A DNA stretch of 64,000 nt from Lactobacillus huangpiensis (GTDB lineage: Bacteria > Bacillota > Bacilli > Lactobacillales > Lactobacillaceae). A program made the position numbers and the translations under genes. The notes below the pieces were generated by a model. The model saw only the letters and a program-made list of their open reading frames with translations. It ran no database searches and was not told where the DNA came from. Shown in pieces: positions 11,019-19,552 of the stretch; position 1 is the stretch's first letter; each line of letters starts with the position of its first letter. The stretch spans positions 62,001-126,000 of the forward strand of contig NZ_BPPA01000003.1 in NCBI RefSeq assembly GCF_019972815.1, given 5' to 3'.

Positions 11019-11960
11019 ATGGAGTTACAATTTTTAGGAACTGGAGCAGGGCAACCCTCAAAGAAACGTAATGTATCAAGCATCGCTTTGAAAATGCTTG
11101 ATGAAATTAATGAAATTTGGTTATTTGATGTGGGAGAAGCCACACAGCATCAAATTTTACGAACAAATATTAGATTGCGTAAAGTCACAAAAATATTCAT
11201 TTCCCACAATCATGGTGATCATATTTTCGGCTTGCCTGGATTGCTGGCAACAAGATCATTTCAAGGAGATGTTGGTCCCATTACCATTTATGGACCTGCA
11301 GGTCTAGAGCAATTTGTTAGAACAGCTTTAAAAATTTCACGTACAAAAATTAGCTATCCTATTAAGTTTGTTGTTTTAGAAAATGGAGGATTAATTTTTC
11401 AACAGAATGGTTTTAGAGTATATGCAGAAAAATTAGCCCATCGAGTACCTAGTTTTGGCTATCGAGTGGTTGAAGATGATCGTCCGGGAGAACTTTTAAT
11501 GGATAAATTAGCGCAATATAATGTACCTAATGGGCCTTTACTTGGTAAACTTAAAAATGGTGAAAAAATTGTTCTAGATAATGGTACTATATTAGATGGA
11601 AATGATTTTTTGGGCCCTAACAAAAAAGGTAGAATTATTACTATTATTTATGATACACGTGCTACTCCTGCAATAGCACAACTAGCACAGAATGCGGATG
11701 TTTTGGTGCATGAATCTACTTTTGCCGGTAATGAGGCAGATTTAGCTCATTCATATTACCATTCTACGGCAGTTGAAGCCGCGAAGGTTGCACGTGATAA
11801 TAATGTTAAACGTTTATATTTAAATCATATTTCTGCTAGATATTTAGGAGCTAAAGCCAAAAAGCTGGAAAATCAGGCACAAAAGATATTTGCAAATACA
11901 AGATTAGCTAATGATTTTGACCGAATTGTAATTCCGATGAAAGGAGAAAAAGATGAGTGA
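11019..11960 (+). CDS. rnz: ribonuclease Z
   Basis: Zn-dependent endonuclease that matures tRNA 3' ends lacking encoded CCA. The 313 aa show the beta-lactamase fold: LGTGAGQPSKKRN at the start, HNHGDHIFGLPG as the metal-binding HxHxDH, a later His in HSYYHST, and LNHISARY. An exosite-like insertion spans about residues 150-190. It overlaps the next gene by 8 bp. A cca gene, needed when tRNA genes lack CCA, is present at 33.5 kb. Confidence 0.96.
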   Translation: MELQFLGTGAGQPSKKRNVSSIALKMLDEINEIWLFDVGEATQHQILRTNIRLRKVTKIFISHNHGDHIFGLPGLLATRSFQGDVGPITIYGPAGLEQFVRTALKISRTKISYPIKFVVLENGGLIFQQNGFRVYAEKLAHRVPSFGYRVVEDDRPGELLMDKLAQYNVPNGPLLGKLKNGEKIVLDNGTILDGNDFLGPNKKGRIITIIYDTRATPAIAQLAQNADVLVHESTFAGNEADLAHSYYHSTAVEAAKVARDNNVKRLYLNHISARYLGAKAKKLENQAQKIFANTRLANDFDRIVIPMKGEKDE

Positions 11961-12747
11961 TTCTCTTAGAAATAAAGTGGTTGTAATAACAGGAGCTTCA
12001 AGTGGGATAGGCCATTCTATCGCATTGGAAAGTGCTGGCAGAGGAGCAACAGTTATTTTAATTGCCAGAAATAAGGCAAAGCTGGAAAAGGTAGCTTCTG
12101 AAGCACATGAGTTGTCAGGAGCTGACTCTTATACTATAGTGACTGACATGAGTCAAAGCGACCAGATAGATGCTGCTTTTACTAAAATTATTAATTTAAC
12201 TAAGCATGTTGACTATTTAGTTAATTGCGCAGGCTTTGGCAAATTTGAAAATTTTGTAGAGTCAAACCGTCGTGAAGTTACAGCCATGTTTCAAGTTAAT
12301 GTTTTAGGATTAATGTATTTTAGCCGCTTAGTTGGTCGACTAATGATGGAACAAAAATCCGGACAAATTATTAATATTGGTTCAATAGCAGGTAAAGTTC
12401 CTACTGTAAAGTCAGCTGCATATAGTGCATCAAAAGCAGCTGTTATTCAATTTTCGAATGTTTTGCGTTTGGAACTAAAACCATTTGGAGTTAAGGTCAT
12501 GACGGTTAATCCCGGACCGGTTTATACAAATTTCTTTAATATTGCTGATAAGAGTGGGCATTATGCTGAAAGCGTACAAAAATTTGTCCTGGATCCGGAT
12601 GATGTTGCCTGGCAAGTGGTTCATTTCTTTGGTAGTAATAAACGTGAGCTCAATTTACCAGTTAGTTTAGCAATTTTGGCTAAATTATATAACCTGTTCC
12701 CAACGATAGGTGATGAATTATCGCTGAAGTTTGCCTCAAGAAAGTAG
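11953..12747 (+). CDS. short-chain dehydrogenase/reductase (YqjQ-like)
   Basis: NAD(P)-dependent oxidoreductase of unknown substrate. The 264 aa have the Rossmann signature TGASSGIG (about 12-19), the NCAG motif and the catalytic YSASK. The ATG overlaps the rnz stop, so translation is coupled. An SDR next to rnz is also found in Bacillus (yqjQ near the rnz locus), but conservation of position does not reveal the substrate. Confidence 0.9.
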   Translation: MSDSLRNKVVVITGASSGIGHSIALESAGRGATVILIARNKAKLEKVASEAHELSGADSYTIVTDMSQSDQIDAAFTKIINLTKHVDYLVNCAGFGKFENFVESNRREVTAMFQVNVLGLMYFSRLVGRLMMEQKSGQIINIGSIAGKVPTVKSAAYSASKAAVIQFSNVLRLELKPFGVKVMTVNPGPVYTNFFNIADKSGHYAESVQKFVLDPDDVAWQVVHFFGSNKRELNLPVSLAILAKLYNLFPTIGDELSLKFASRK

Positions 12748-12755
12748 TGCAGAGT

Positions 12756-12977
12756 ATGAAAAGTAAAACAAAACAGATTAAGCTCATCTTTACATTGATT
12801 TTAACCTTACTGGCTGTAATTTTCGTTGTTTTAAATACGAATAATGTCGCCATTAATTTTGGCTTATTTCAGTTCAAATTGCCTTTGATCATTATTTTAG
12901 TATTGATGATAATTATCGGAGTTCTAATTGGTTATTTTTGGGGTTCTTATGGTCATAATCAAGACAAGAATAACTAA
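12756..12977 (+). CDS. LapA-like small membrane protein
   Basis: A 73-aa protein with two hydrophobic segments (about residues 6-27 and 38-61) around a short hydrophilic turn containing NTNNVAINF, which is the DUF1049/LapA pattern. A GTG at 12747 in the same frame would overlap the SDR stop by one base; I prefer the ATG at 12756, which is 11 nt after AGAAAG, but the choice is uncertain. In Gram-negatives LapA assists lipopolysaccharide control; no such role applies here, so the function is unknown. Confidence 0.8.
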   Translation: MKSKTKQIKLIFTLILTLLAVIFVVLNTNNVAINFGLFQFKLPLIIILVLMIIIGVLIGYFWGSYGHNQDKNN

Positions 12978-13027
12978 TATAGCTTGATTTATTTGGGATA
13001 CAATAGTATCATTAACAAACGTGAAGT

Positions 13028-13056
13028 ATTTTGGGTACTTTTAAGTAACCTAAAAT
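13028..13056 (+). other. hairpin in rpmF leader
   Basis: ATTTTGGGTACTT pairs with AAGTAACCTAAAAT, with one wobble and one bulge, across a tiny TT loop. No T-run follows and the rpmF ribosome-binding site is 15 nt downstream, so a terminator is unlikely. It could be a control element for L32 synthesis; this is inference. Confidence 0.4.
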
Positions 13057-13086
13057 CGTAATTCTACAAAAAAGGAGATCAGTTAA

Positions 13087-13278
13087 ATGGCAGTTCCTAA
13101 AAGACATACTTCTAAGCAAAAGAAACGTTCACGTCGTGGTCATATTAAGTTAACTGTACCAGCAATGCATTATGATGCAACCACTGGTGAATATCGCTTA
13201 AGCCACCGCGTTTCACCTAAAGGATATTACAAGGGTCGTCAAGTTGTTAGTCAAACTAACTCAAATGACAATCAATAA
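13087..13278 (+). CDS. rpmF: 50S ribosomal protein L32 (Cys-less form)
   Basis: Component of the large subunit. The 63-aa product starts [19 protein letters not shown], the conserved L32 N-terminus. It has no Cys at all, so it is the zinc-independent form; the usual zinc form carries four Cys. Strong AAGGAGA site before the ATG and a terminator right after make it monocistronic. Confidence 0.96.
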   Translation: MAVPKRHTSKQKKRSRRGHIKLTVPAMHYDATTGEYRLSHRVSPKGYYKGRQVVSQTNSNDNQ

Positions 13279-13280
13279 TT

Positions 13281-13312
13281 AAAAGACACCAAAAAACAGG
13301 TGTCTTTTTTTA
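13281..13312 (+). terminator. rpmF terminator
   Basis: AAAAGACACC (13281-13290) pairs with GGTGTCTTTT (13299-13308), followed by more T. Confidence 0.92.
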
Positions 13313-13358
13313 TTCTAAAAATTAGGCAATTCCCCGTCTAGGAAGAGGAAAAGGTGAA

Positions 13359-14906
13359 ATGAAACTCGTATTCTTGCATTCAAGTGATATTCATGGCTTT
13401 ATTGTTCCCACGGACTATCAAGAAAAAAATAGTTATGCTGCTCCTTTTGGATTAAGCAGACTGAGCAGCATAATAAAGCAGCAGCGAAATAAATATGGTG
13501 CTGAAAATGTAATTGTGACTGATTCAGGTGACTGTCTTCAAGGCTCGCCTTTAGCGGCTTATGTACATGAGTCGAATAGTGATGCCAATTTAAAAGCATT
13601 TGCAGATTGCTATAATCTCATCGGGTACGATGTCAGATGTTTAGGCAATCATGACTTTAATTTTGGATTAGGCTATTTAAAAAAATATTTAGCTTATAGT
13701 AAAGCTACTTTTTTAAATAGCAATATATTGGCTGAAAAAAATGATCTGCCGGCCTTTGGACAAGATTATATCATTATCAATAAAAACGGTATAAAGGTGG
13801 GAATTATTGGTATTACTACACAGCGGGTACCGTTTTGGGAGCCAGCAGACCACGTTGCAGGGTTAAAATTTAAATCTGCTTTTGAGCAGGTTAAGCAAAT
13901 AACAGCTTTTTTAAGGCCTAAAGTCGATGTCCTGGCTGTGCTTTATCATGGCGGTTTTGAAGCAGATCTTCACACAGGAACACGCAAGGAGCCACAAACA
14001 GGAGAAAATGAAGGATATCGTATTTTACAGGAAATTCCTGATATTGATGTAATGCTGACAGGGCATCAGCATCGAAGACTAAATATCGTAGACCATAAAA
14101 CTGCCATTGTACAACCAGGTTATCGTGGAGAATCTGTTGGTAAAATAGTGTTGGATATCGACCAGCGAAGCAAGGAAATAAAAGCAATGTCTACTGAATT
14201 GATTGACTCTCAAAACTATGAATCTGATTGTGAAATTAATGCTTCCAGTTTGTCACTGGAACAGAAGGCACAAAAATGGCTTGACCAGCCAATTGCTTAT
14301 TTAGATGAACCTGCTCTTATTTTAAATGCTGATGAAGCTAGGATTAAGGGTTCACCGTTTATTAATTTATTGCAGGATATGCAATTATATTTTACAAAGG
14401 CTGATGTCTCAGCAACAGCTTTGATGAGTGAAACAGCTCAAGGATTTAATAAAAATGTTTCAATGCGTGATATTTTGCTAAATTATCCTTTTGCTAATCA
14501 ATTATGTATAGTTAAAGTAACCGGGAAAGAACTACGCAATATTGTCGAATATCCACTAAAATTTTTAATTAAGGATAAAAGGGGCAAAATTATGTTTGAC
14601 CCTCAGTATCGCAATCAGCTTTTTAATTTTGATGTTTTTTACCCGCTTAATTATGAAGCGGATGTTCTGAGACCTGTTGGGAGTCGCTTAACTAAGTTTG
14701 AATTAAACGGGCAACCAATTTTAGAGCAAAAAAAGTATCGTTTGGCCGTTAATAATTATCGTGCTATGGGCGGTGGCTTCTACCCTGATTACAATATTAA
14801 TAAGATTGAAAAAATTCTGGATAAAGATTATGTGGAAATGTTCAAAGAATTTTTGACTAAAAATCATCCAAAGATTAATTTGTCACACAATTATAGTTTT
14901 AAGTAA
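13359..14906 (+). CDS. YunD-like metallophosphoesterase / 5'-nucleotidase
   Basis: Two-domain phosphoesterase of the UshA/YunD type, 515 aa. The N-terminal calcineurin-like domain has SSDIHG (about 8-13), GDCLQGSP, GNHDFN and LTGHQHR, which supply the two-metal site. The C-terminal 5'-nucleotidase domain holds the substrate-stacking region around AMGGGFYPDY near residue 470. There is no signal peptide, so it should act in the cytoplasm, unlike UshA. The start follows GAAAAGGTGA. Its exact nucleotide or sugar-nucleotide substrate cannot be read from sequence. Confidence 0.88.
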   Translation: MKLVFLHSSDIHGFIVPTDYQEKNSYAAPFGLSRLSSIIKQQRNKYGAENVIVTDSGDCLQGSPLAAYVHESNSDANLKAFADCYNLIGYDVRCLGNHDFNFGLGYLKKYLAYSKATFLNSNILAEKNDLPAFGQDYIIINKNGIKVGIIGITTQRVPFWEPADHVAGLKFKSAFEQVKQITAFLRPKVDVLAVLYHGGFEADLHTGTRKEPQTGENEGYRILQEIPDIDVMLTGHQHRRLNIVDHKTAIVQPGYRGESVGKIVLDIDQRSKEIKAMSTELIDSQNYESDCEINASSLSLEQKAQKWLDQPIAYLDEPALILNADEARIKGSPFINLLQDMQLYFTKADVSATALMSETAQGFNKNVSMRDILLNYPFANQLCIVKVTGKELRNIVEYPLKFLIKDKRGKIMFDPQYRNQLFNFDVFYPLNYEADVLRPVGSRLTKFELNGQPILEQKKYRLAVNNYRAMGGGFYPDYNINKIEKILDKDYVEMFKEFLTKNHPKINLSHNYSFK

Positions 14907-14947
14907 ATAAAAAAGTCATTAGGTGAGAGCTAATGACTTTTTTATTT
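14905..14947. terminator. bidirectional terminator
   Basis: A perfect 18-bp stem, AAATAAAAAAGTCATTAG (14905-14922) with CTAATGACTTTTTTATTT (14930-14947) and a 7-nt loop, stands between two convergent genes and overlaps both stop codons. Confidence 0.95.
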
Positions 14948-15152
14948 ACTTAAGTTTAGAATACTTACTTTTGTCTTTATGAGAATGTGCCGTGATTGTG
15001 GGGATAATGGCTGCAAATAACAGACCAAAAATCAAACCAACAACAGCAGCTTCACTTAGATTAAAAACATGTTGGGTTAGAGGAGCGGCAATAAAACCTA
15101 CAATTAACATGTAAACAACGCTCCAGCAAATAGTTACGATATAACGACCCAT
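14946..15152 (-). CDS. YjzD family membrane protein
   Basis: A 68-aa protein starting MGRYIVTICWSVVYMLIVGF with two hydrophobic segments (about 4-24 and 33-52) and a charged C-terminal tail. It matches the small DUF2929/YjzD membrane family of Firmicutes as I remember it. The ATG (15152-15150) is chosen because AGAAGGAAA lies just before it; the longer frame to 15188 would include this site as codons. Function unknown. It is divergent from dnaE and convergent with the phosphoesterase. Confidence 0.78.
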   Translation of the reverse strand: MGRYIVTICWSVVYMLIVGFIAAPLTQHVFNLSEAAVVGLIFGLLFAAIIPTITAHSHKDKSKYSKLK

Positions 15153-15258
15153 AGCGTTTCCTTCTTTCATACCTTTGAATTTTAACAAATATTATGCGCG
15201 TTTTCAATCCAAAAGACGGCTTTTTGGTATACTTATTTATATGGAAGGTGAACTGAAT

Positions 15259-18200
15259 ATGAAATACGCTGCATTGCAAAACCTTAGCTCTTTTACCCTT
15301 TTAGATAGTCCGATAAAAATTAAAGATTTGCTGACTACTGCAAAGGAATTAGGATATGAAGCTGTAAGCTTAACTGATATTAACGTGACCTATGGATTAG
15401 TTAATTTTTTTGAAGTGGCCCAAAAAGTTGGGATTAAACCACTTTTAGGGATGCAATTAAGGCTAAATGGATTAATTGACAGTGCTCACCAATATGATCT
15501 TATCGCTTTAGCAAAGACTGATGAGGGTTATCGAAATATCTTGCGTTTATCAAGTAGAATTAACCTTTTGACAGACAACGGTAATAAGCAAAAAATTTTA
15601 ACTATTGCGGATTTGACCAAGGATTTAAATGATTTGATATTTATTATACCGGCAAATTTGCATAGTGAGTTATTAAACTTGCAGATGCAGAATGAAAGTT
15701 TAGGAACAGATTTTTTGCGTCATTTAATTAGCATAATACCTAAATCTAGTTCCTTATATATCGGAGTTTATGGCAGTGAAAGACAAAAAAATTACATACA
15801 ATATGTCAGAGCGCTATCAAAACAGTTTGATTTACCACTAGTTAGCGTTGAGGATACCTGTTATTTAAAACCTCGCGATCAGTTTTTACGTAAAACTTTA
15901 CAAGCTATAAAAAAAGGTGAAGTTTTGCAAGATATCACAGATTTAGCTAAACAATCTGGCTCACATTATTTGCCTGCTATTGAGGAATTGAGCGAACGCT
16001 ATCATAAATTAGGTTTAGATGAAGCTTTAGAAAACACAGAAAAAATCGCCTCTGTCTGCAATGCTAAAATTATATTTCAAACTCCAGTTTTGCCGAAATA
16101 TAAACAGGATCAATATTCAACTTCCAAGGATTTTCTGCAATTTTTGGCTAAAAAGGGTTTACAAAATCGTTTTGGTCAACGTAAAGTTCCCGCTGATTAT
16201 CAAAAACAGCTAAATTATGAATTACAAGTAATAGATCAAATGGGCTTTAACGATTACTTTTTGATTGTTTGGGATGTTGTAAACTACTGCCATCGAGTTG
16301 GAATTGCGATGGGTCCAGGCAGAGGATCAGCTTGTGGCTCGTTAGTTTCCTATTCTTTAAATATCACAGAGGTTGATCCAATTAAATATAACTTGCTATT
16401 TGAGCGTTTTTTAAATCCTGCCAGACACGAAATGCCAGATATTGATTTGGATATACCAGATAATCGTCGTGATGATGTCATAAAATATATGTTTAATAAA
16501 TACGGCATGGATCATGCTGCTCAGATTCTCACGTTTGGGACTTTGGCAGCTAAGCAGGTTTTGCGAGATACTGGCAGAGTATTTGGTCTTCAAGAAATGC
16601 AATTAAGTGAGTGGTCTAAAAGCGTGCCTTTCGCAAAAGGCAAAATAAGTCTGGCTCAGGCTTATAAAGAATCCAAAAAAATGCAAACGTTGGTGAATGC
16701 AAATGACATGAACAAGTTGCTTTATGAAACGGCAAGTGGATTAGAAGGCCTGCCACGCCACTATTCAATCCATGCTGCCGGTTTAGTTCTTAGCGATAAT
16801 TCTATTGCCGCCATTGCCGGCTTGCAATCAGGACAATTGGGAATACCGATAACTCAGCAAACCAAAAAATATGTAGAATCACTGGGATTATTAAAAATAG
16901 ATTTTTTGGGCTTAAGAAATTTGACTATTCTTGGTGATACGGAGAAAATGATCCGCGAGCAAGGAAAAAAGATCGATGTTAATCAGATCCCTCTAAATGA
17001 TCCTGCTACTTTAAGTATTTTTCAAAAGGGTGAGACAGAACTCGTCTTTCAATTTGAATCAGGTGGAATTCGCAATGTTCTGCGTGAATTGCATCCAGAT
17101 AATTTTGAAGATTTGGTAGCAGTCAACGCACTTTATCGTCCAGGTCCAATGCAGAATATCAAAACTTTTATTGCACGCAAAAAAGGCACCCAAAAAGTCA
17201 CATACCCTGATCCCAGCTTAAAACCAATTTTGTCTTCAACATATGGTGTTTTGGTTTACCAAGAACAAGTTATGCAAACTGCCCGTGTTCTTGCTGGCTT
17301 TTCTTTAGGAGAAGCCGACATTTTACGCAGGGCAATGTCAAAAAAAGATCAAAAGGTTATTGAACAGGAAAAATCTAAATTTATCAACGGTGCAGTAAAA
17401 AACGGTAAGACTGTTCAGGTTGCGACCCGTGTATATGACTATATTGAGCAATTCGCCAATTATGGTTTCAACCGTTCACATGCTGTTGCTTATACGATGA
17501 TCGCATTTTGGCTCGCATACTTACAAGTTCATTATCCAGCTGAATTTTATGCCTCTATGCTTAATTCTAATATTGGCAATCAAAATAAGGCGAATGAATA
17601 TATAATGCGCGCTCAAGAGGATGGCGTAAAAATTTTGCCACCTGACATTAACAAAAGTGATTTAGCTTATCAGGTAATTGATGGGCGTATTTTAGTTGGA
17701 TTACGTGCAATTAAAGGGGTTAGAATAGATTTTCTTAAAGAAATAATTGCAAAGCGTCAAGCGAAATCTTTTGATTCTCTTAGCAATTTTTTACGTCAGA
17801 TTGATGTCAAATTTATTAAAGCTAATAGCATTACAAATGTGGTTGAATCTTTAATCAAATCTGGTTGTTTTGACCAACTTAACAAAAACCGGAACGAATT
17901 GTTACAGAATTGTCCTGAAATAATTGAAAATGTTAAATTGACGGGGGAAAATCTCGCTTTGTCAGAAGGGCTAGGTGGCGTTCCTATTAAGCCCGCTAAA
18001 GAACCTAACAAACAAGAATTGGCTTTGATGGAAGAAAAAACTTTAGGTTTTTCTACACTCACTTCTCCATTAATTACAGTTCAAAAATATGCTCAGAAGT
18101 TTAATGCTAAACCATTAAATGAGTTTCAAATTCATGACGGTGGAATAGCTGTTGGCAAACTGATGTCATTAAAACTTGTGAGGACCAAAAAGGGTCAAAC

Positions 18201-18399
18201 AATGGCTTTTGGCAGTTTTGCTGACACAACCAGTAAGCAGGATATTGTAATTTTTCCTCATGTTTATGATAAAATTCAATCGAATTTAAAGGAGGGTAAT
18301 ATTTATTTATTAGGCGTTAAAGTTCAGAATGATCGTTTCGACTCAAGTAAAAAACAATATATTTTAACTAATTTAAAAGTTGTAAATTTAAAAGAGTAG
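15259..18399 (+). CDS. dnaE: DNA polymerase III alpha subunit DnaE
   Basis: C-family replicative polymerase; in Firmicutes with PolC it extends primers on the lagging strand. The 1046 aa begin at ATG 15259 after GGAAGGTGAA; the longer frame from 15175 lacks a site. Polymerase motifs are intact: GRGSACGSLVSY, PDIDLDIPD with two catalytic Asp, and KIDFLGLRNL with the third. Finger, HhH and C-terminal OB regions follow, and there is no exonuclease insertion, which separates it from PolC. The N-terminal PHP domain lacks the usual HxH start (AALQNLSS stands there), so it is probably structural only. Confidence 0.96.
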   Translation: MKYAALQNLSSFTLLDSPIKIKDLLTTAKELGYEAVSLTDINVTYGLVNFFEVAQKVGIKPLLGMQLRLNGLIDSAHQYDLIALAKTDEGYRNILRLSSRINLLTDNGNKQKILTIADLTKDLNDLIFIIPANLHSELLNLQMQNESLGTDFLRHLISIIPKSSSLYIGVYGSERQKNYIQYVRALSKQFDLPLVSVEDTCYLKPRDQFLRKTLQAIKKGEVLQDITDLAKQSGSHYLPAIEELSERYHKLGLDEALENTEKIASVCNAKIIFQTPVLPKYKQDQYSTSKDFLQFLAKKGLQNRFGQRKVPADYQKQLNYELQVIDQMGFNDYFLIVWDVVNYCHRVGIAMGPGRGSACGSLVSYSLNITEVDPIKYNLLFERFLNPARHEMPDIDLDIPDNRRDDVIKYMFNKYGMDHAAQILTFGTLAAKQVLRDTGRVFGLQEMQLSEWSKSVPFAKGKISLAQAYKESKKMQTLVNANDMNKLLYETASGLEGLPRHYSIHAAGLVLSDNSIAAIAGLQSGQLGIPITQQTKKYVESLGLLKIDFLGLRNLTILGDTEKMIREQGKKIDVNQIPLNDPATLSIFQKGETELVFQFESGGIRNVLRELHPDNFEDLVAVNALYRPGPMQNIKTFIARKKGTQKVTYPDPSLKPILSSTYGVLVYQEQVMQTARVLAGFSLGEADILRRAMSKKDQKVIEQEKSKFINGAVKNGKTVQVATRVYDYIEQFANYGFNRSHAVAYTMIAFWLAYLQVHYPAEFYASMLNSNIGNQNKANEYIMRAQEDGVKILPPDINKSDLAYQVIDGRILVGLRAIKGVRIDFLKEIIAKRQAKSFDSLSNFLRQIDVKFIKANSITNVVESLIKSGCFDQLNKNRNELLQNCPEIIENVKLTGENLALSEGLGGVPIKPAKEPNKQELALMEEKTLGFSTLTSPLITVQKYAQKFNAKPLNEFQIHDGGIAVGKLMSLKLVRTKKGQTMAFGSFADTTSKQDIVIFPHVYDKIQSNLKEGNIYLLGVKVQNDRFDSSKKQYILTNLKVVNLKE

Positions 18400-18431
18400 A
18401 GTTTTTTGAGTAAGCGTGAACAAATTGCTGA

Positions 18432-18445
18432 TGTTAACGCTAACA
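18432..18445 (+). promoter_or_regulatory. cre site (CcpA operator) upstream of pfkA
   Basis: TGTTAACGCTAACA agrees at every fixed position with the catabolite-responsive consensus TGWNANCGNTNWCA. It is centred in a perfect palindrome GATGTTA-ACGC-TAACATC (18430-18447) with no T-run, so it is not a terminator. It lies about 70 bp upstream of the putative pfkA -10, an upstream position compatible with CcpA activation of glycolysis, as known for the lactococcal las operon. Confidence 0.75.
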
Positions 18446-18507
18446 TCGAAAAAGACTGTCAAATCAAGAACTTTAATCATTTTTTGTGAGATTTTTTCGT
18501 GAAAGAA

Positions 18508-18516
18508 TGTTAAAAT
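18508..18516 (+). promoter_or_regulatory. pfkA-pyk promoter (extended -10)
   Basis: TGT directly precedes TAAAAT (18511-18516), an extended -10. No good -35 is at 16-18 bp; TTGTGA at 18484-18489 is 21 bp away. A weak core promoter would fit activation from the upstream cre. Confidence 0.45.
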
Positions 18517-18563
18517 TTAGTGGATGTGAGAAATTACACAATAAATCTTGATGAGGTGAATTC

Positions 18564-19523
18564 ATGAAGCGAATTGGAATTTTAACGAGCGGTGGCGATG
18601 CTCCTGGCATGAATGCAGCTGTTAGGGCTGTTACAAAAACTGCTATTCATCACGGACTTGGCGTTGTTGGTATTCGTTATGGTTATGCCGGGCTTGTAGC
18701 AGGTGACTTTGTTACTTTGACTGCTGAAAATGTTGATCATATGATCAACATGGGCGGTACTTTTCTTTATAGTGCCCGTTACCCTGAGTTTGCACAAAAA
18801 GAAGTGCAAGAAAAAGGGGTTGAGCAATTAAAAAAGCATGATATTGATACTGTAATTGTTATAGGCGGTGATGGTTCTTATCATGGTGCACTGGCATTGA
18901 CTCGTTTAGGGATTAACTCTATTGGTTTGCCAGGAACAATTGATAATGATATTCCATACACTGATTATACTATCGGACTTGACACTGCCTGCAATACGGC
19001 AATGCAAGCCATTGATAGAATTCGTGATACTGCCAGCAGTCATCATCGTGTTTTTGTCGTTAATGTTATGGGTCGTAATTGTGGCGACATTGCTATGCGT
19101 GTTGGTTTGGCAAGTGGTGCTGATGCAATTGTTGTTCCAGAAAGAAGTTATGACATTAAAGCAATTGCTGAAAGATTAAAGCGCGGTTTTAAAGATGGCA
19201 AAGATAATGGTATTATCATATTGGCTGAAGGTGTCATGGATGCCGCTGATTTTAGAACAGAACTTCTAAAATACGGAGAATTCGATTGCAGGGCTAATGT
19301 AATTGGTCACATGCAGCGCGGTGGCGCGCCAACGGTTACTGATAGGATTAATGCTACAAAAATGGGAAATTATGCGGTTAAGTTACTTCTTGATGGTAAA
19401 GGCGGTTTAGCTGTCGGCATGGAGAATGGACAATTAGAAACCCATGATATTCTTGATCTTTTTGATGAAAAGCATGCCAGTGAAGAATCGTTAATTGATA
19501 TTAATGAAGAAATGACTAAATAA
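18564..19523 (+). CDS. pfkA: 6-phosphofructokinase
   Basis: ATP-dependent phosphorylation of fructose 6-phosphate, a committed glycolytic step. The 319 aa are the standard bacterial length and show GGDAPGMNAAVRAV (ATP site, residues about 10-23), GGDGSYHGA, the catalytic TIDNDI and the GHMQRGGAPT segment. The ATG follows GATGAGGTGAA. pyk follows after 29 bp, forming the pfkA-pyk operon found in many lactobacilli. Confidence 0.98.
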   Translation: MKRIGILTSGGDAPGMNAAVRAVTKTAIHHGLGVVGIRYGYAGLVAGDFVTLTAENVDHMINMGGTFLYSARYPEFAQKEVQEKGVEQLKKHDIDTVIVIGGDGSYHGALALTRLGINSIGLPGTIDNDIPYTDYTIGLDTACNTAMQAIDRIRDTASSHHRVFVVNVMGRNCGDIAMRVGLASGADAIVVPERSYDIKAIAERLKRGFKDGKDNGIIILAEGVMDAADFRTELLKYGEFDCRANVIGHMQRGGAPTVTDRINATKMGNYAVKLLLDGKGGLAVGMENGQLETHDILDLFDEKHASEESLIDINEEMTK

Positions 19524-19552
19524 TTAGTCGATTTTGGGGAGATTTTTAAATA

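Noticed and set aside
18408..18489. Short frame beginning TTG AGT AAG between dnaE and pfkA
   Set aside because: Only about 27 codons, no ribosome-binding site, and it runs through the cre palindrome.
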